From contig NZ_LT629787.1 of the NCBI RefSeq assembly GCF_900105655.1, positions 1,116,001 through 1,180,000 on the forward strand: a DNA stretch of 64,000 nt. Reading direction: 5' to 3'. This DNA comes from Halopseudomonas salegens. Its GTDB lineage: Bacteria > Pseudomonadota > Gammaproteobacteria > Pseudomonadales > Pseudomonadaceae. Positions 53,030-61,327 of the stretch are shown here, piece after piece. The notes beneath the pieces were generated by a model, which was not told the DNA's origin, did no database searches, and saw only the letters and a list, made by a program, of their open reading frames with translations. The translations under genes were made by a program, and so were the position numbers. Positions within the stretch are counted from its first letter, which is position 1; the number at the start of each line of letters is the position of its first letter.

Positions 53030-55075
53030 CTACATCACTCTCTGACCCGGCTTGGCACCCTGATCGGGGCTTAGCAGGTGGATCTCCTTGCCGCCCGGGC
53101 CGGCGGCCAGCACCATGCCTTCGGACACACCGAATTTCATCTTGCGCGGGGCCAGGTTGGCGACGTAGAGGGTCAGCCGGCCTTCCAGCGCGCTGGGATC
53201 AGGGTAGGCGCTCTTGATGCCGGAGAAGACGTTGCGCTTGGGACCGCCGAGGTCGAGGGTCAGGCGCAGCAGTTTGTCGGCGCCTTCAACGAATTCGGCT
53301 TTTTCAATCAGGGCAATGCGCAGGTCAACCGCGGCAAAGGCATCGAAGTTGATTTCGGCGGCCAGCGGTTCTTTGTCCAGTTCGCCATTGGTCGGTGCGG
53401 CGGCTGCAGCATCGGCGGCCAGGTCTTCTTTTGAGGCGGCAACCATGGCTTCAATTTTTGCCGGCTCGATGCGTGTCAGCAATGGCTGGAAGGCATTCAG
53501 CTGGTGGTTGGCCAGCAGGGTCTGGTGATCATCCCAGGTCAGGGCCGGGACGTTGAGGAAGTCCTCGGCGGCAACGGCCAGTTTTGGCATGACCGGTTTG
53601 AGCAGGATGATCAGCTGGCGGAACAGGTTGATGCCCAGGGAACAGATGGCCTGGACCTCGGCCTGCTTGCCTTCCTGTTTGTTCAGTGCCCAGGGCGCCT
53701 GTTCGGCGATCCAGGCGTTGGCGCGGTCGGCCAGGCCCATGATATCGCGCATGGCGCGGGAGAAGTCGCGCTTTTCATAGGCGTCGCCGATGCTGGGCAC
53801 GGCGGCGAAGAAGGCGGCGGACAGTTCTGGGGCCGGGTTGGCGTCGACCATAACGCCCTGGTTGCCTTTATGGATGAAGCCGGCGCAACGGCTGGCGATA
53901 TTGACCACTTTGCCGACCAGATCGGAGTTGACCTTCTGGATGAAGTCGTCGAGGTTGAGGTCGAGGTCTTCAACACCGCGGCTGAGCTTGCAGGCGTAGT
54001 AGTAGCGCAGGTATTCCGGCTGCAGGTGATCCAGGTAGGTGCGCGCCTTGATGAAGGTGCCGCGGGACTTGGACATTTTCTGGCCGTTGACGGTCAGGTA
54101 GCCGTGCACATTGACACCGGTCGGCTTGCGGAAGCCGGCACCGTGCAGCATGGCGGGCCAGAACAGGGTGTGGAAGTTGACGATGTCCTTGCCGATAAAG
54201 TGATACAGCTCGGCGCTGGAATCCGGCCCCCAGAAGGTGTCGAAATCGAGTTCGGGGCGGCGCGCGCAGAGGTTCTTGAAGCTGGCCATGTAACCGATCG
54301 GCGCGTCGAGCCAGACGTAGAAATATTTGCCGGGCTCGCCGGGGATCTCGAAGCCGAAGTAGGGTGCGTCGCGGCTGATGTCCCATTCCTGCAGTTCGTT
54401 GTTCAGCCATTCGTCGATCTTGTTGGCGACGGCGTCCTGCAGGGCGCCACTGCGGGTCCATTCCTTCAGCATGGCCTGGAATTCGGGCAGCTTGAAGAAG
54501 AAGTGCTTGGAATCCTTGAGCACCGGGGTGGCGCCGGAGATGGCCGAGCGCGGGTCTTTCAGTTCGGTGGGCTCGTAGGTGGCGCCGCATTTTTCGCAGT
54601 TGTCGCCGTACTGGTCTTCGGCGCCGCATTTGGGACAGGTGCCCTTGATAAAGCGGTCAGCGAGGAACATGCCCTTGTCGGGGTCGAAGTATTGGGTGAC
54701 TGAACGCGTGGCGATGTGGCCAGCTTCTTTCAAACGTCCGTAGATAAGCTCGGCAAGCTGCTGATTTTCTTCTGAATGTGTCGAGTAGTAGTTGTCAAAC
54801 TCAACCAGGAAATCGGTAAAGTCGGCGCTGTGCTCGGCGTGCACGTTGGCGATCAGCTGTTCGGAGGTAATGCCTTCCTTTTCCGCACGCAGCATGATGG
54901 CCGAGCCATGGGCGTCATCGGCGCAAACATAGATGCACTGGTTGCCGCGCAGCTTCTGGTAGCGCACCCAGATGTCGGTCTGTATGTATTCCAGCATGTG
55001 GCCAAGGTGAATCGAGCCATTGGCGTAGGGCAGGGCGCTGGTTACCAGAATCTGACGGGGTTGAGCAGTCGACAT
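53030..55075 (-). CDS. metG: Methionyl-tRNA synthetase
   Basis: A 681-residue class I synthetase. HLGH signature at about 25-28, zinc-binding knuckles [18 protein letters not shown] at about 145-165, KMSKS loop KMSKSRG near 335, anticodon-binding helices, then a C-terminal EMAP/tRNA-binding domain after an Ala-rich linker (about 560-585). The ATG at 55075 is chosen because the next upstream Met codes for an unusual extension. The terminator is not obvious; a structured repeat lies 101 bp downstream. Confidence 0.97.
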   Translation of the reverse strand: MSTAQPRQILVTSALPYANGSIHLGHMLEYIQTDIWVRYQKLRGNQCIYVCADDAHGSAIMLRAEKEGITSEQLIANVHAEHSADFTDFLVEFDNYYSTHSEENQQLAELIYGRLKEAGHIATRSVTQYFDPDKGMFLADRFIKGTCPKCGAEDQYGDNCEKCGATYEPTELKDPRSAISGATPVLKDSKHFFFKLPEFQAMLKEWTRSGALQDAVANKIDEWLNNELQEWDISRDAPYFGFEIPGEPGKYFYVWLDAPIGYMASFKNLCARRPELDFDTFWGPDSSAELYHFIGKDIVNFHTLFWPAMLHGAGFRKPTGVNVHGYLTVNGQKMSKSRGTFIKARTYLDHLQPEYLRYYYACKLSRGVEDLDLNLDDFIQKVNSDLVGKVVNIASRCAGFIHKGNQGVMVDANPAPELSAAFFAAVPSIGDAYEKRDFSRAMRDIMGLADRANAWIAEQAPWALNKQEGKQAEVQAICSLGINLFRQLIILLKPVMPKLAVAAEDFLNVPALTWDDHQTLLANHQLNAFQPLLTRIEPAKIEAMVAASKEDLAADAAAAAPTNGELDKEPLAAEINFDAFAAVDLRIALIEKAEFVEGADKLLRLTLDLGGPKRNVFSGIKSAYPDPSALEGRLTLYVANLAPRKMKFGVSEGMVLAAGPGGKEIHLLSPDQGAKPGQRVM

Positions 55076-55144
55076 AGTCTCTCGGCTTAAGCTGGCTGAC
55101 AAATTGAAGGGGCGTAATCATACCTGTTTGCCGCCGTGCGGTCA

Positions 55145-56266
55145 TCAGCCTTCGTGGTGGTTGTCTTCGCTGATTGCTGGCTGTTGCGGTAGTTGCAGGC
55201 CGATTTCAGCCGTCTCCGTGGCCTCGCGACGCTCGGCAAACAACAACCATACACTGATAAACAGGGCGGCAATCAAGGGGCCGATGACGAAGCCGTTGAG
55301 GCCGAACATGGACAGGCCGCCAATGGTAGCAATCAGGACTACGTAGTCCGGCAATTTGAGTTCTTTGCCAACCAGCATGGGGCGCAGGACATTGTCGGCC
55401 AGACCAATAATGGCGGCACCGAAAGAGGTCAGCACGATGGCCTTGACTACGTCACCGGTGGCGAGGAAGTAAATGGCTACAGGACCCCAGATCAGGCTGG
55501 CGCCAACAGCGGGAAGCAATGACAGTATGCCCATAAGCACGCCCCAGAGTACGGCGCCAGGCAAGCCGAGAATCCAGAAGATAATGCCGCCAAGTGCACC
55601 CTGCACGGCGGCGACCAGAATATTGCCTTTGACGGTGGCTTTGACGACGCGGGTAAATTTGTCCTGCAGCATGCCTTTGTGTTCGTCACTGAGCGGCGCA
55701 GCACGGCGGATATGTCCGGCGAGGGCCTTGCCGTCGCGCAACAGGAAAAACAGCAGGTACAACATGATGGCGAAACTGATCAGAAAGTGAACGGTGTCGG
55801 AGCCTACGCTGAGGGCATGGGTGGCGATAAATTGACCAGCTTGTTCCGCACCTTGAGCCAGGTAATCCTGCAGGCCATCCAGATTGTCCAGGCCAAAGCG
55901 TTGCAGCAACTGCTCCAGTGGTCCCGGCATGGCATCCATTACTTGCTGAAAGTAGTCGCCAAAGTCAATGTCACCTTGTTTGACCTTTTCGTAGAAAGAT
56001 CTGGCCTGGCGCACCAGTGATGCGGTCAACAGGGTGACCGGCAAGATAACAATGAACAGAATCAGCAGCAGGCTGATACCCGCAGCCAGACTGGGTCGGT
56101 TGGGCATGCGATCGGCAATGCGTCGTTGTACCGGATAAAAAAGAATCGCGAGAATGGTGCCCCAGAAAATGGCGCTGTAGTAAGGCAGCAATAGCCAGAT
56201 AAAGGCGAGGGATACCGCAATCAGCAATACCACAAAGCTTTTGTCTTCGGGTCGTCCGTTCAGCAT
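55145..56266 (-). CDS. AI-2E family transporter (PerM-like)
   Basis: A 373-residue membrane protein with about eight helices, a central amphipathic domain, and the conserved C-terminal LADNVLRPMLVG segment. The family includes TqsA and Na+-linked exporters; a precise substrate is not known. ATG 56266 follows AGGAC. It precedes metG on the same strand by 69 bp, so the two may be co-transcribed. Confidence 0.87.
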   Translation of the reverse strand: MLNGRPEDKSFVVLLIAVSLAFIWLLLPYYSAIFWGTILAILFYPVQRRIADRMPNRPSLAAGISLLLILFIVILPVTLLTASLVRQARSFYEKVKQGDIDFGDYFQQVMDAMPGPLEQLLQRFGLDNLDGLQDYLAQGAEQAGQFIATHALSVGSDTVHFLISFAIMLYLLFFLLRDGKALAGHIRRAAPLSDEHKGMLQDKFTRVVKATVKGNILVAAVQGALGGIIFWILGLPGAVLWGVLMGILSLLPAVGASLIWGPVAIYFLATGDVVKAIVLTSFGAAIIGLADNVLRPMLVGKELKLPDYVVLIATIGGLSMFGLNGFVIGPLIAALFISVWLLFAERREATETAEIGLQLPQQPAISEDNHHEG

Positions 56267-56391
56267 GGTTACGTCCTGTAAGAGAGTCGATGGCACCGGG
56301 AACCGGGCTATATAAATGTCGACCTGCAGTGTATAGCGATTGCTGGCTGGCGGGAAAGGTGTTGTATGAATGTGTGCTGTGCGGAGGGGGT

Positions 56392-56415
56392 GGGCAGCCT
56401 CCGAAGAGGCTGCCC
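56392..56415 (-). terminator. Hairpin after the hotdog-protein gene
   Basis: GGGCAGCCTC / GAGGCTGCCC with a 4-nt loop begins 9 nt beyond the stop of the minus-strand gene ending at 56425. The stem is perfect (10 bp) but no T-run follows. Confidence 0.6.
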
Positions 56416-56424
56416 GATGAGGAC

Positions 56425-57345
56425 TCAGCTGTTGGCTTCAGCCTCATACTCGGGATAGGAATGTTTCAGGGTGGCGTGATTGAGCAACATTTCAGCTTTC
56501 AGGGTTTCACCCTGAGCATCATAGATGCGTGAACGCACCCAGTAGGACTCGGTACGCTTGCTTTCCGACAGGGCAACAATCTCACGGCGGATAAGGTAGT
56601 CCTCGCCGACCAGTAGTGGGCCGTCGACCATGCGGATCTCCTGGTCGGCAAACAAGCCGATGACCGGCTGTTTGACCGGAAACTCGGCCAGTTTGCTGCT
56701 GTATTCGGCGAGAACACTGACCATTTCCATTGGAATGATCGCGCTGCCCCAGGGCGTGCTGGCTGGATCGGCATACCAGGGTGTGTTTTCGGTAATACGC
56801 TCGAGCTTGTCCTTCAGCGAGAAAGGATAAAGGTTACCCATGTGCTGTTCGGCATCCATGCGCACCGGCTCGTCCTGCTTGCCGGTCATACCGACATGCA
56901 GGTCGGCGAGAATGACCAGCTTTTCCGGGGCACGCAGCTTGGCCATGCGCTGGTCGAGCAGGGTTTCGCCATGGTCGGGCCCCAGGCTGGCGCTGGCTTC
57001 CAGTACCGGCGTGCCATCGGCTTTTTCCGCCCAGCAGCGCACGCGCGTGGCGCCAGGCGCCGGGCGCTCGACAAAGGCGCGGACCTGTTCGCCTTCCACT
57101 ACCATATTCTGGAAATGCGCCGAGAAGCAGCCTCGCTCGAACCAGGCCTGGCCCCAGAGTTCGACCAGCAAGGGGGCAAACTGGCTGAAATGCGTTGGGC
57201 CCTCGATTGGGCCAGCCTTGAAGCCGAGCTTTTCCGCCATGCTGTCATCGTGAATCGAGGTGTGCCCGCTGTATTCCTGGTCAGCCAGCATCTGTCGTGG
57301 TTCGCGCAGCGGGCCACAGAGGTAGAGAGGTGTTTCAAAGCTCAT
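56425..57345 (-). CDS. Hotdog-fold MaoC-like protein of unknown function
   Basis: A 306-residue protein with two likely hotdog halves. SIHDDSMAEKLGF and GPIEGPTHFSQFAP near 30-55 resemble the MaoC dehydratase surroundings (His-Asp, later Gly-Pro-Ile and Thr-His), but the exact hydratase Asp/His motif is not clear, so enzymatic activity is uncertain. No signal or membrane segment is seen. The ATG at 57345 is preferred because AAGGAAC lies upstream. It stands alone between AI-2E and a divergent small gene. Confidence 0.7.
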   Translation of the reverse strand: MSFETPLYLCGPLREPRQMLADQEYSGHTSIHDDSMAEKLGFKAGPIEGPTHFSQFAPLLVELWGQAWFERGCFSAHFQNMVVEGEQVRAFVERPAPGATRVRCWAEKADGTPVLEASASLGPDHGETLLDQRMAKLRAPEKLVILADLHVGMTGKQDEPVRMDAEQHMGNLYPFSLKDKLERITENTPWYADPASTPWGSAIIPMEMVSVLAEYSSKLAEFPVKQPVIGLFADQEIRMVDGPLLVGEDYLIRREIVALSESKRTESYWVRSRIYDAQGETLKAEMLLNHATLKHSYPEYEAEANS

Positions 57346-57587
57346 GGTCAGTTCCTTGTCAGCCAGTCCGGAAAATAGTTGCATGCGAGTGCAGAAAACA
57401 AAAGTGTAGGCTCGGTTTGCTGCTGTCGGCAATTGCTCTGTCAGCTGCTATTCAGGGAATGGATAATGCGGCGGTTTAGTCGGCAGGGTTTTCTGTCGGA
57501 TTGCAGTGACACGCTGAATCCTCTGCTATCTTGATCTGTGTGTCAGTCAATTCGCAACCGCAGTCAATGGCTGCCAGTGAGGATGTT

Positions 57588-57749
57588 ATGCCTACCGACC
57601 ACAAACACCCGGGTGAAAATAATCAGCCGCATGAAACCTTGCCTCAAGACCAGCCTGCGCACGATCGCTGGGAGGGCCTGGTAGAAGGTGAAGAATTGAA
57701 TGAGCTGGACTATGACAAGTTGAGTCATATCGCCGATGAAGAGGATTGA
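57588..57749 (+). CDS. Small acidic protein of unknown function
   Basis: A 53-residue hydrophilic protein starting MPTDHKHPGENNQPHE and ending in an acidic patch (LSHIADEED). I do not recognise it. ATG 57588 is supported by GTGAGGA just upstream; an in-frame ATG at 57567 lacks one. It lies 9 bp before the cytosine deaminase gene, so it is probably co-translated with it. It has no hydrophobic segment and looks largely unstructured. Confidence 0.65.
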   Translation: MPTDHKHPGENNQPHETLPQDQPAHDRWEGLVEGEELNELDYDKLSHIADEED

Positions 57750-57758
57750 TCCGGGATC

Positions 57759-58199
57759 ATGATGGATGAATTTATGCAGGCCGCCATTGACGAGGCCCGC
57801 AAGGGGTTGGCTCAGGGCGGAATTCCGATTGGCTCGGTCATTGTGCACCAGAACCGGATCATCGGTCGTGGGCATAATCAGCGGGTGCAGCAAGGCAGCG
57901 CTATTCTGCATGGTGAGATGGCGGCTTTTGAACAGGCCGGCCGGCAACCGGCCAGTGTCTATCAGGAATCGGTTCTCTATACCACATTGTCACCCTGTGC
58001 CATGTGTAGCGGGGCGATATTGTTGTATGGCATACCGCGCGTCGTGATTGGAGAAAATCAGACGTTTATGGGCGAAGAGGTCTTGCTGCGAGAGCGCGGT
58101 GTGGAGCTCAGCGTGATTCAGGACCAGACCTGTATCGGTCTGATGGATGACTTCATCGCGACCAATCCTGAGCTTTGGTATGAAGATATTGGTGTCTGA
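57759..58199 (+). CDS. Cytosine deaminase, fungal FCY1-like
   Basis: A 146-residue zinc deaminase. The motifs HGE (His51, Glu53) and PCAMC (Cys80, Cys83) supply the zinc ligands and proton shuttle. Beyond this the match to yeast cytosine deaminase is unusually close: GRGHN, GSA-LHGE, LYTTLSPC-MC-GAI, YGIPR-V-GEN, and the WYEDIG C-terminus, which in yeast closes the active site. It therefore probably turns cytosine (and similar bases) into uracil, rather than acting on tRNA or guanine. Bacterial CodA is an unrelated fold. It follows a small acidic gene. Confidence 0.87.
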   Translation: MMDEFMQAAIDEARKGLAQGGIPIGSVIVHQNRIIGRGHNQRVQQGSAILHGEMAAFEQAGRQPASVYQESVLYTTLSPCAMCSGAILLYGIPRVVIGENQTFMGEEVLLRERGVELSVIQDQTCIGLMDDFIATNPELWYEDIGV

Positions 58200-58270
58200 T
58201 GGGCTGTCCGGGCTGGCTTGCTCGGTTATAGTGAGGCATCAGCAACAATAAATATGCCAAGGGGGAACAT

Positions 58271-59011
58271 ATGGGTGAAGCCAGACAGCGCAAGGATAAG
58301 GGTGAACCAACACTGGCCAGCCGTCAGCGCAAGCGTCAGCAATTTCTGATCTGGGGCGGCGGTTCGTTGTTGGTGGTTGCTGTCATTGCTCTGGCTATTT
58401 ATCTGGCCACACCGGGCACCGGACCGGTCGGGGGCTTGCCGCAAGCCGCCGAGGGAGCATCGCCGTTCCCGTCGCAGGTGGATCAGTACGGGGTGCAACT
58501 GGGCGACCCTGACGCGCCGGTTGTGGTGCGGGAATTTGCTGATTATCAGTGCCCGGCGTGTGCCAATTTTTCTCGGTTGCATGCCGATTTGAAAGCCGAG
58601 TATATCGATAGCGGTCAGGTGCGACTGGTTTTTTTTGATATGCCGCTTTCCCAGCATCGCAACTCTCTGGTTGCTGCCCAGGCAGCGCGTTGCGCAGGGG
58701 CGCAAAACAGGTATTGGGAGATGCATGACCAGTTGTTTGCCAGGCAGTCTGGTTGGAGTCTGGAATCTGATCCTGTCGAGACCTTTACTGGCTACGCGGA
58801 AGATCTGGATCTGAATGCGGCACGTTTTTCCAGCTGTTTGCGTCGGGAACAGCGCCTGGACGAGGTGGAGGCGTCAATGCGGGTAGCCAGACAATTGCAG
58901 GTAGCCAGTACGCCTACCGTGTTTGTCGATAACATTCACTTGCCGCGTCCTGCGTGGGAGGTGTTGTCCGGGGTTATTGATCGGGAGCTGGCTGCAGCCG
59001 AGTCGGACTGA
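58271..59011 (+). CDS. DsbA-family thioredoxin-like protein, membrane-anchored
   Basis: A 246-residue protein with a basic N-terminus, one transmembrane helix (about 26-46) acting as an uncleaved signal anchor, and a periplasmic DsbA-like thioredoxin domain. The active site is Cys94-Pro-Ala-Cys97 (DYQCPACANF) and the cis-Pro loop is ASTPTVFVD near 216-224. It would oxidise or isomerise thiols of envelope proteins. GGGGGA precedes the ATG. A hairpin terminator follows at 59053-59077. Confidence 0.9.
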   Translation: MGEARQRKDKGEPTLASRQRKRQQFLIWGGGSLLVVAVIALAIYLATPGTGPVGGLPQAAEGASPFPSQVDQYGVQLGDPDAPVVVREFADYQCPACANFSRLHADLKAEYIDSGQVRLVFFDMPLSQHRNSLVAAQAARCAGAQNRYWEMHDQLFARQSGWSLESDPVETFTGYAEDLDLNAARFSSCLRREQRLDEVEASMRVARQLQVASTPTVFVDNIHLPRPAWEVLSGVIDRELAAAESD

Positions 59012-59052
59012 TTGTTGCTCGGGCGGCGATTCGGAGGCGTACTTCAGCCGGA

Positions 59053-59077
59053 ATGAGCGAGCGGAAGGCTCGCTCAT
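59053..59077. terminator. Two-way terminator between dsbA-like and hpf genes
   Basis: ATGAGCGAGC / GCTCGCTCAT with a GGAAG loop sits between convergent genes, 41 nt after one stop and 11 nt after the other. Short T/A runs flank both sides. Confidence 0.75.
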
Positions 59078-59088
59078 TTCAGGTCAGA

Positions 59089-59502
59089 TTAACTGTGATC
59101 CAGCTCGGTCTGCTTGTCGAGAAACTCTTCCTGCAACAAGGCATCTCGCTCAGCACTTGCAACCTCATTCTGGTTTGACGACACGCCATTATGCTTGCTG
59201 TTCAATTTGCCCATCAGGTGCTCCAGGGCGTTATAGGCTTTTTCCGCAGCACCGTTGACGGCCTGTTCTAGGCTGGAAGCCTTGTGCGTGACTGACAGTG
59301 CCTGATGCCCCTTTGGGCGCAGTTCGATCTGGCAGCGCTTGTCATCGGCACCGGATTTGTGGGCGTTTTCGTCGCTCAAATGGACTTCAACGCGGGTCAG
59401 GAACTCGTCGAAGCGTTTCAATTCGCCTTGCAGGGTGGCGCTGACCCATTCTTGCTGTCTTACGCTACCATTGGTGTGCTTGCTATTGACCTGAATTTGC
59501 AT
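59089..59502 (-). CDS. Ribosome hibernation-promoting factor, HPF/RaiA family
   Basis: A 137-residue protein with an HPF/RaiA beta-alpha fold in the first 105 residues (VSATLQGELKRFDEFLTRVEVHLSDE, later AAEKAYNALEHLMGKL) and a hydrophilic, Glu/Asp-rich tail. It would bind the decoding centre of idle ribosomes. AAGGACG precedes the ATG. The tail is longer than that of short HPF but lacks the dimerisation domain of long HPF. Confidence 0.87.
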   Translation of the reverse strand: MQIQVNSKHTNGSVRQQEWVSATLQGELKRFDEFLTRVEVHLSDENAHKSGADDKRCQIELRPKGHQALSVTHKASSLEQAVNGAAEKAYNALEHLMGKLNSKHNGVSSNQNEVASAERDALLQEEFLDKQTELDHS

Positions 59503-59615
59503 AGGGCGTCCTTTTGTTGAGTACCTACAGCTATGAGCCCCCGGTTGGGGTTAAGTTCACGCCTCCAGTATAGGCAAATTGTGTCATGTGAGTATTGATC
59601 TGATGCAGTCCGGAT

Positions 59616-61186
59616 TCAGAAATTTGCCGGAACGAGGTGTGCGCCAGGACTGAAAAACGCTTGCCAGTCGCCTCTTGCCTGCCATTGCCCCCAGGCCCAG
59701 ATCAGCAGGCAGCCAAACCACAAGCTTAAACAGCATACTCGGCGCCACTGCGGTGCCTTGCTCTGACCGCGTAGCATCGCTAGTGTTTCGGCACGCAAGG
59801 ACCAGGCATTGGCTGCCATTAGTGCCAGTAACGGTATCAGGACGAAGTGAAATCGTGCGCCGCCAAAAATGACGCTGTGAATTGCAGTGAAATAGGTGAT
59901 GGGCATCAACAGTAGCAGCCAGCGTGTATGACTGAAGCCTTGCTCACGGCAGTTGTCTGCTATAGCCATCAGCACCAGGATGGGAAAAGGCAGCAGCACC
60001 AGAAAGATGCCGAGTAATCGCCAGATCAGATGGATTTCACCAAAAAAGTTGTTGCGGTAGGCGTATAGATACAGTCGCTGCTCCAGCCCCCAGAAGCTGG
60101 CAAACTTCTTGCCGCTCAGCGCTACTGCTTGCCCCGGGTTTTCCTGAATGAACTGCAGAGCCCAGCGCTTGCCCAGTTCATTGAGCCAGATGTCGGGCAC
60201 TGGTTGGGCGGCGCGAATGGCTGGCGGGATCTGATTTGCTGGGCGCTCTCGTTGTTGATAAGCCATGCGGTCGGCCCACAGGTAGTGCATAAATTGTTCA
60301 TGGCTGGTTTCAGGCATCAATCGCGCTGACTGCTGACGTTCAAAAGTATCCAGCAAGGCTGTGGGGTTGTAGAACTGCCCGGTTGCTTTGGCGCTGAATC
60401 CAATGTGCAGATTGATACCGAGCCGGCTGTCGATGAACATCAGGCGATCCGTTTTGTGCTGATTATGCAGGGCCCATGGCAGTAGCAGCAGAAAAAAGTG
60501 ATGCTGAGGCAGATAAAGCCAGGCCACCAGCCGGTGATTCGTCGACCGCGCCAGATGCCATAAAGTGCCAGCACTGCCCAGAAAGCGGCAAATGCCGAGG
60601 TGGTCAATGTCGCCAAGGCGAGGATCGCCCCGGCGAGTGCAGCTCGACCTGGGCTGGGGCGGTGAAGAAAAGCACGCAATGCAATCAGACTGAGTAGCAG
60701 TAATACACCAAACAGGTGTTCGCTCATCAGGGTGTTGGCATAGACGATCAAGGGCAGATAGAGGGCGACAACCAGGCCCGCCAGGCGTCCGCTGCGATCA
60801 TCCAGTGTCAGTCGCCCGAGAATTACCGTCAGCGGGGCCCACAAGGCAGACAGTATCGCCCCTGAATGCCTTGCCTGGGTATGATCGGCACCGTTCAGCC
60901 AGTACACCAGACTGAGTAGCGCCGGGTATCCTGGCGGACGATAGGTTGTTGGCAAGTCAAAAAAACCGGTAAACCCGAATCCTTCGCTGAGATTCCAGGC
61001 AATGCGGTCATACTCAATTTCATCCAGACTCAAGGGCAAGTGCCCAAGGTTCATGGTTATCGCGAGGCGCAATGCCAGGGCAAGCAGAAAAATAGCGCTC
61101 AGAAAAGCGACTTGCGGGCTGTGATAGAAATAATGACTGATCAGCCTGAAACGCGAGGCTAGTCGATGGTTATTTGCGTTGGGCAC
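59616..61186 (-). pseudogene. GT39/ArnT-like glycosyltransferase, frameshifted
   Basis: Two overlapping reading frames make one protein of about 523 residues. The first (61186 down) has an N-terminal helix, the LDEIEYDRIAW catalytic-loop region (Asp/Glu as in GT39), and many helices; the second (to 59616) continues with helices and a periplasmic C-terminal part. The frame changes by -1 near 60492-60497 at a run of six T (sense strand). Past that point the first frame turns into a Cys-rich nonsense stretch and stops at 60440, while the second frame becomes LLLLPWALHNQHK. Possible causes: recent mutation, sequencing error in the run, or programmed slippage (the site T-TTT-TTC in the original frame fits the classic heptamer). 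The start is probably GTG 61186. Confidence 0.8.
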
Positions 61187-61327
61187 ACTGGCTCACATTG
61201 TGCTCTGACCGCTAGAGACGCAGCTGCATGGCTGATCTGCGGAAGTGAATTGCTGGAAGGCGACCATTGCCGGGATGCCTGCCTGACCATGCTTATTGAA
61301 CGCGCTTTGACGGTTGCTGGTGATCAC

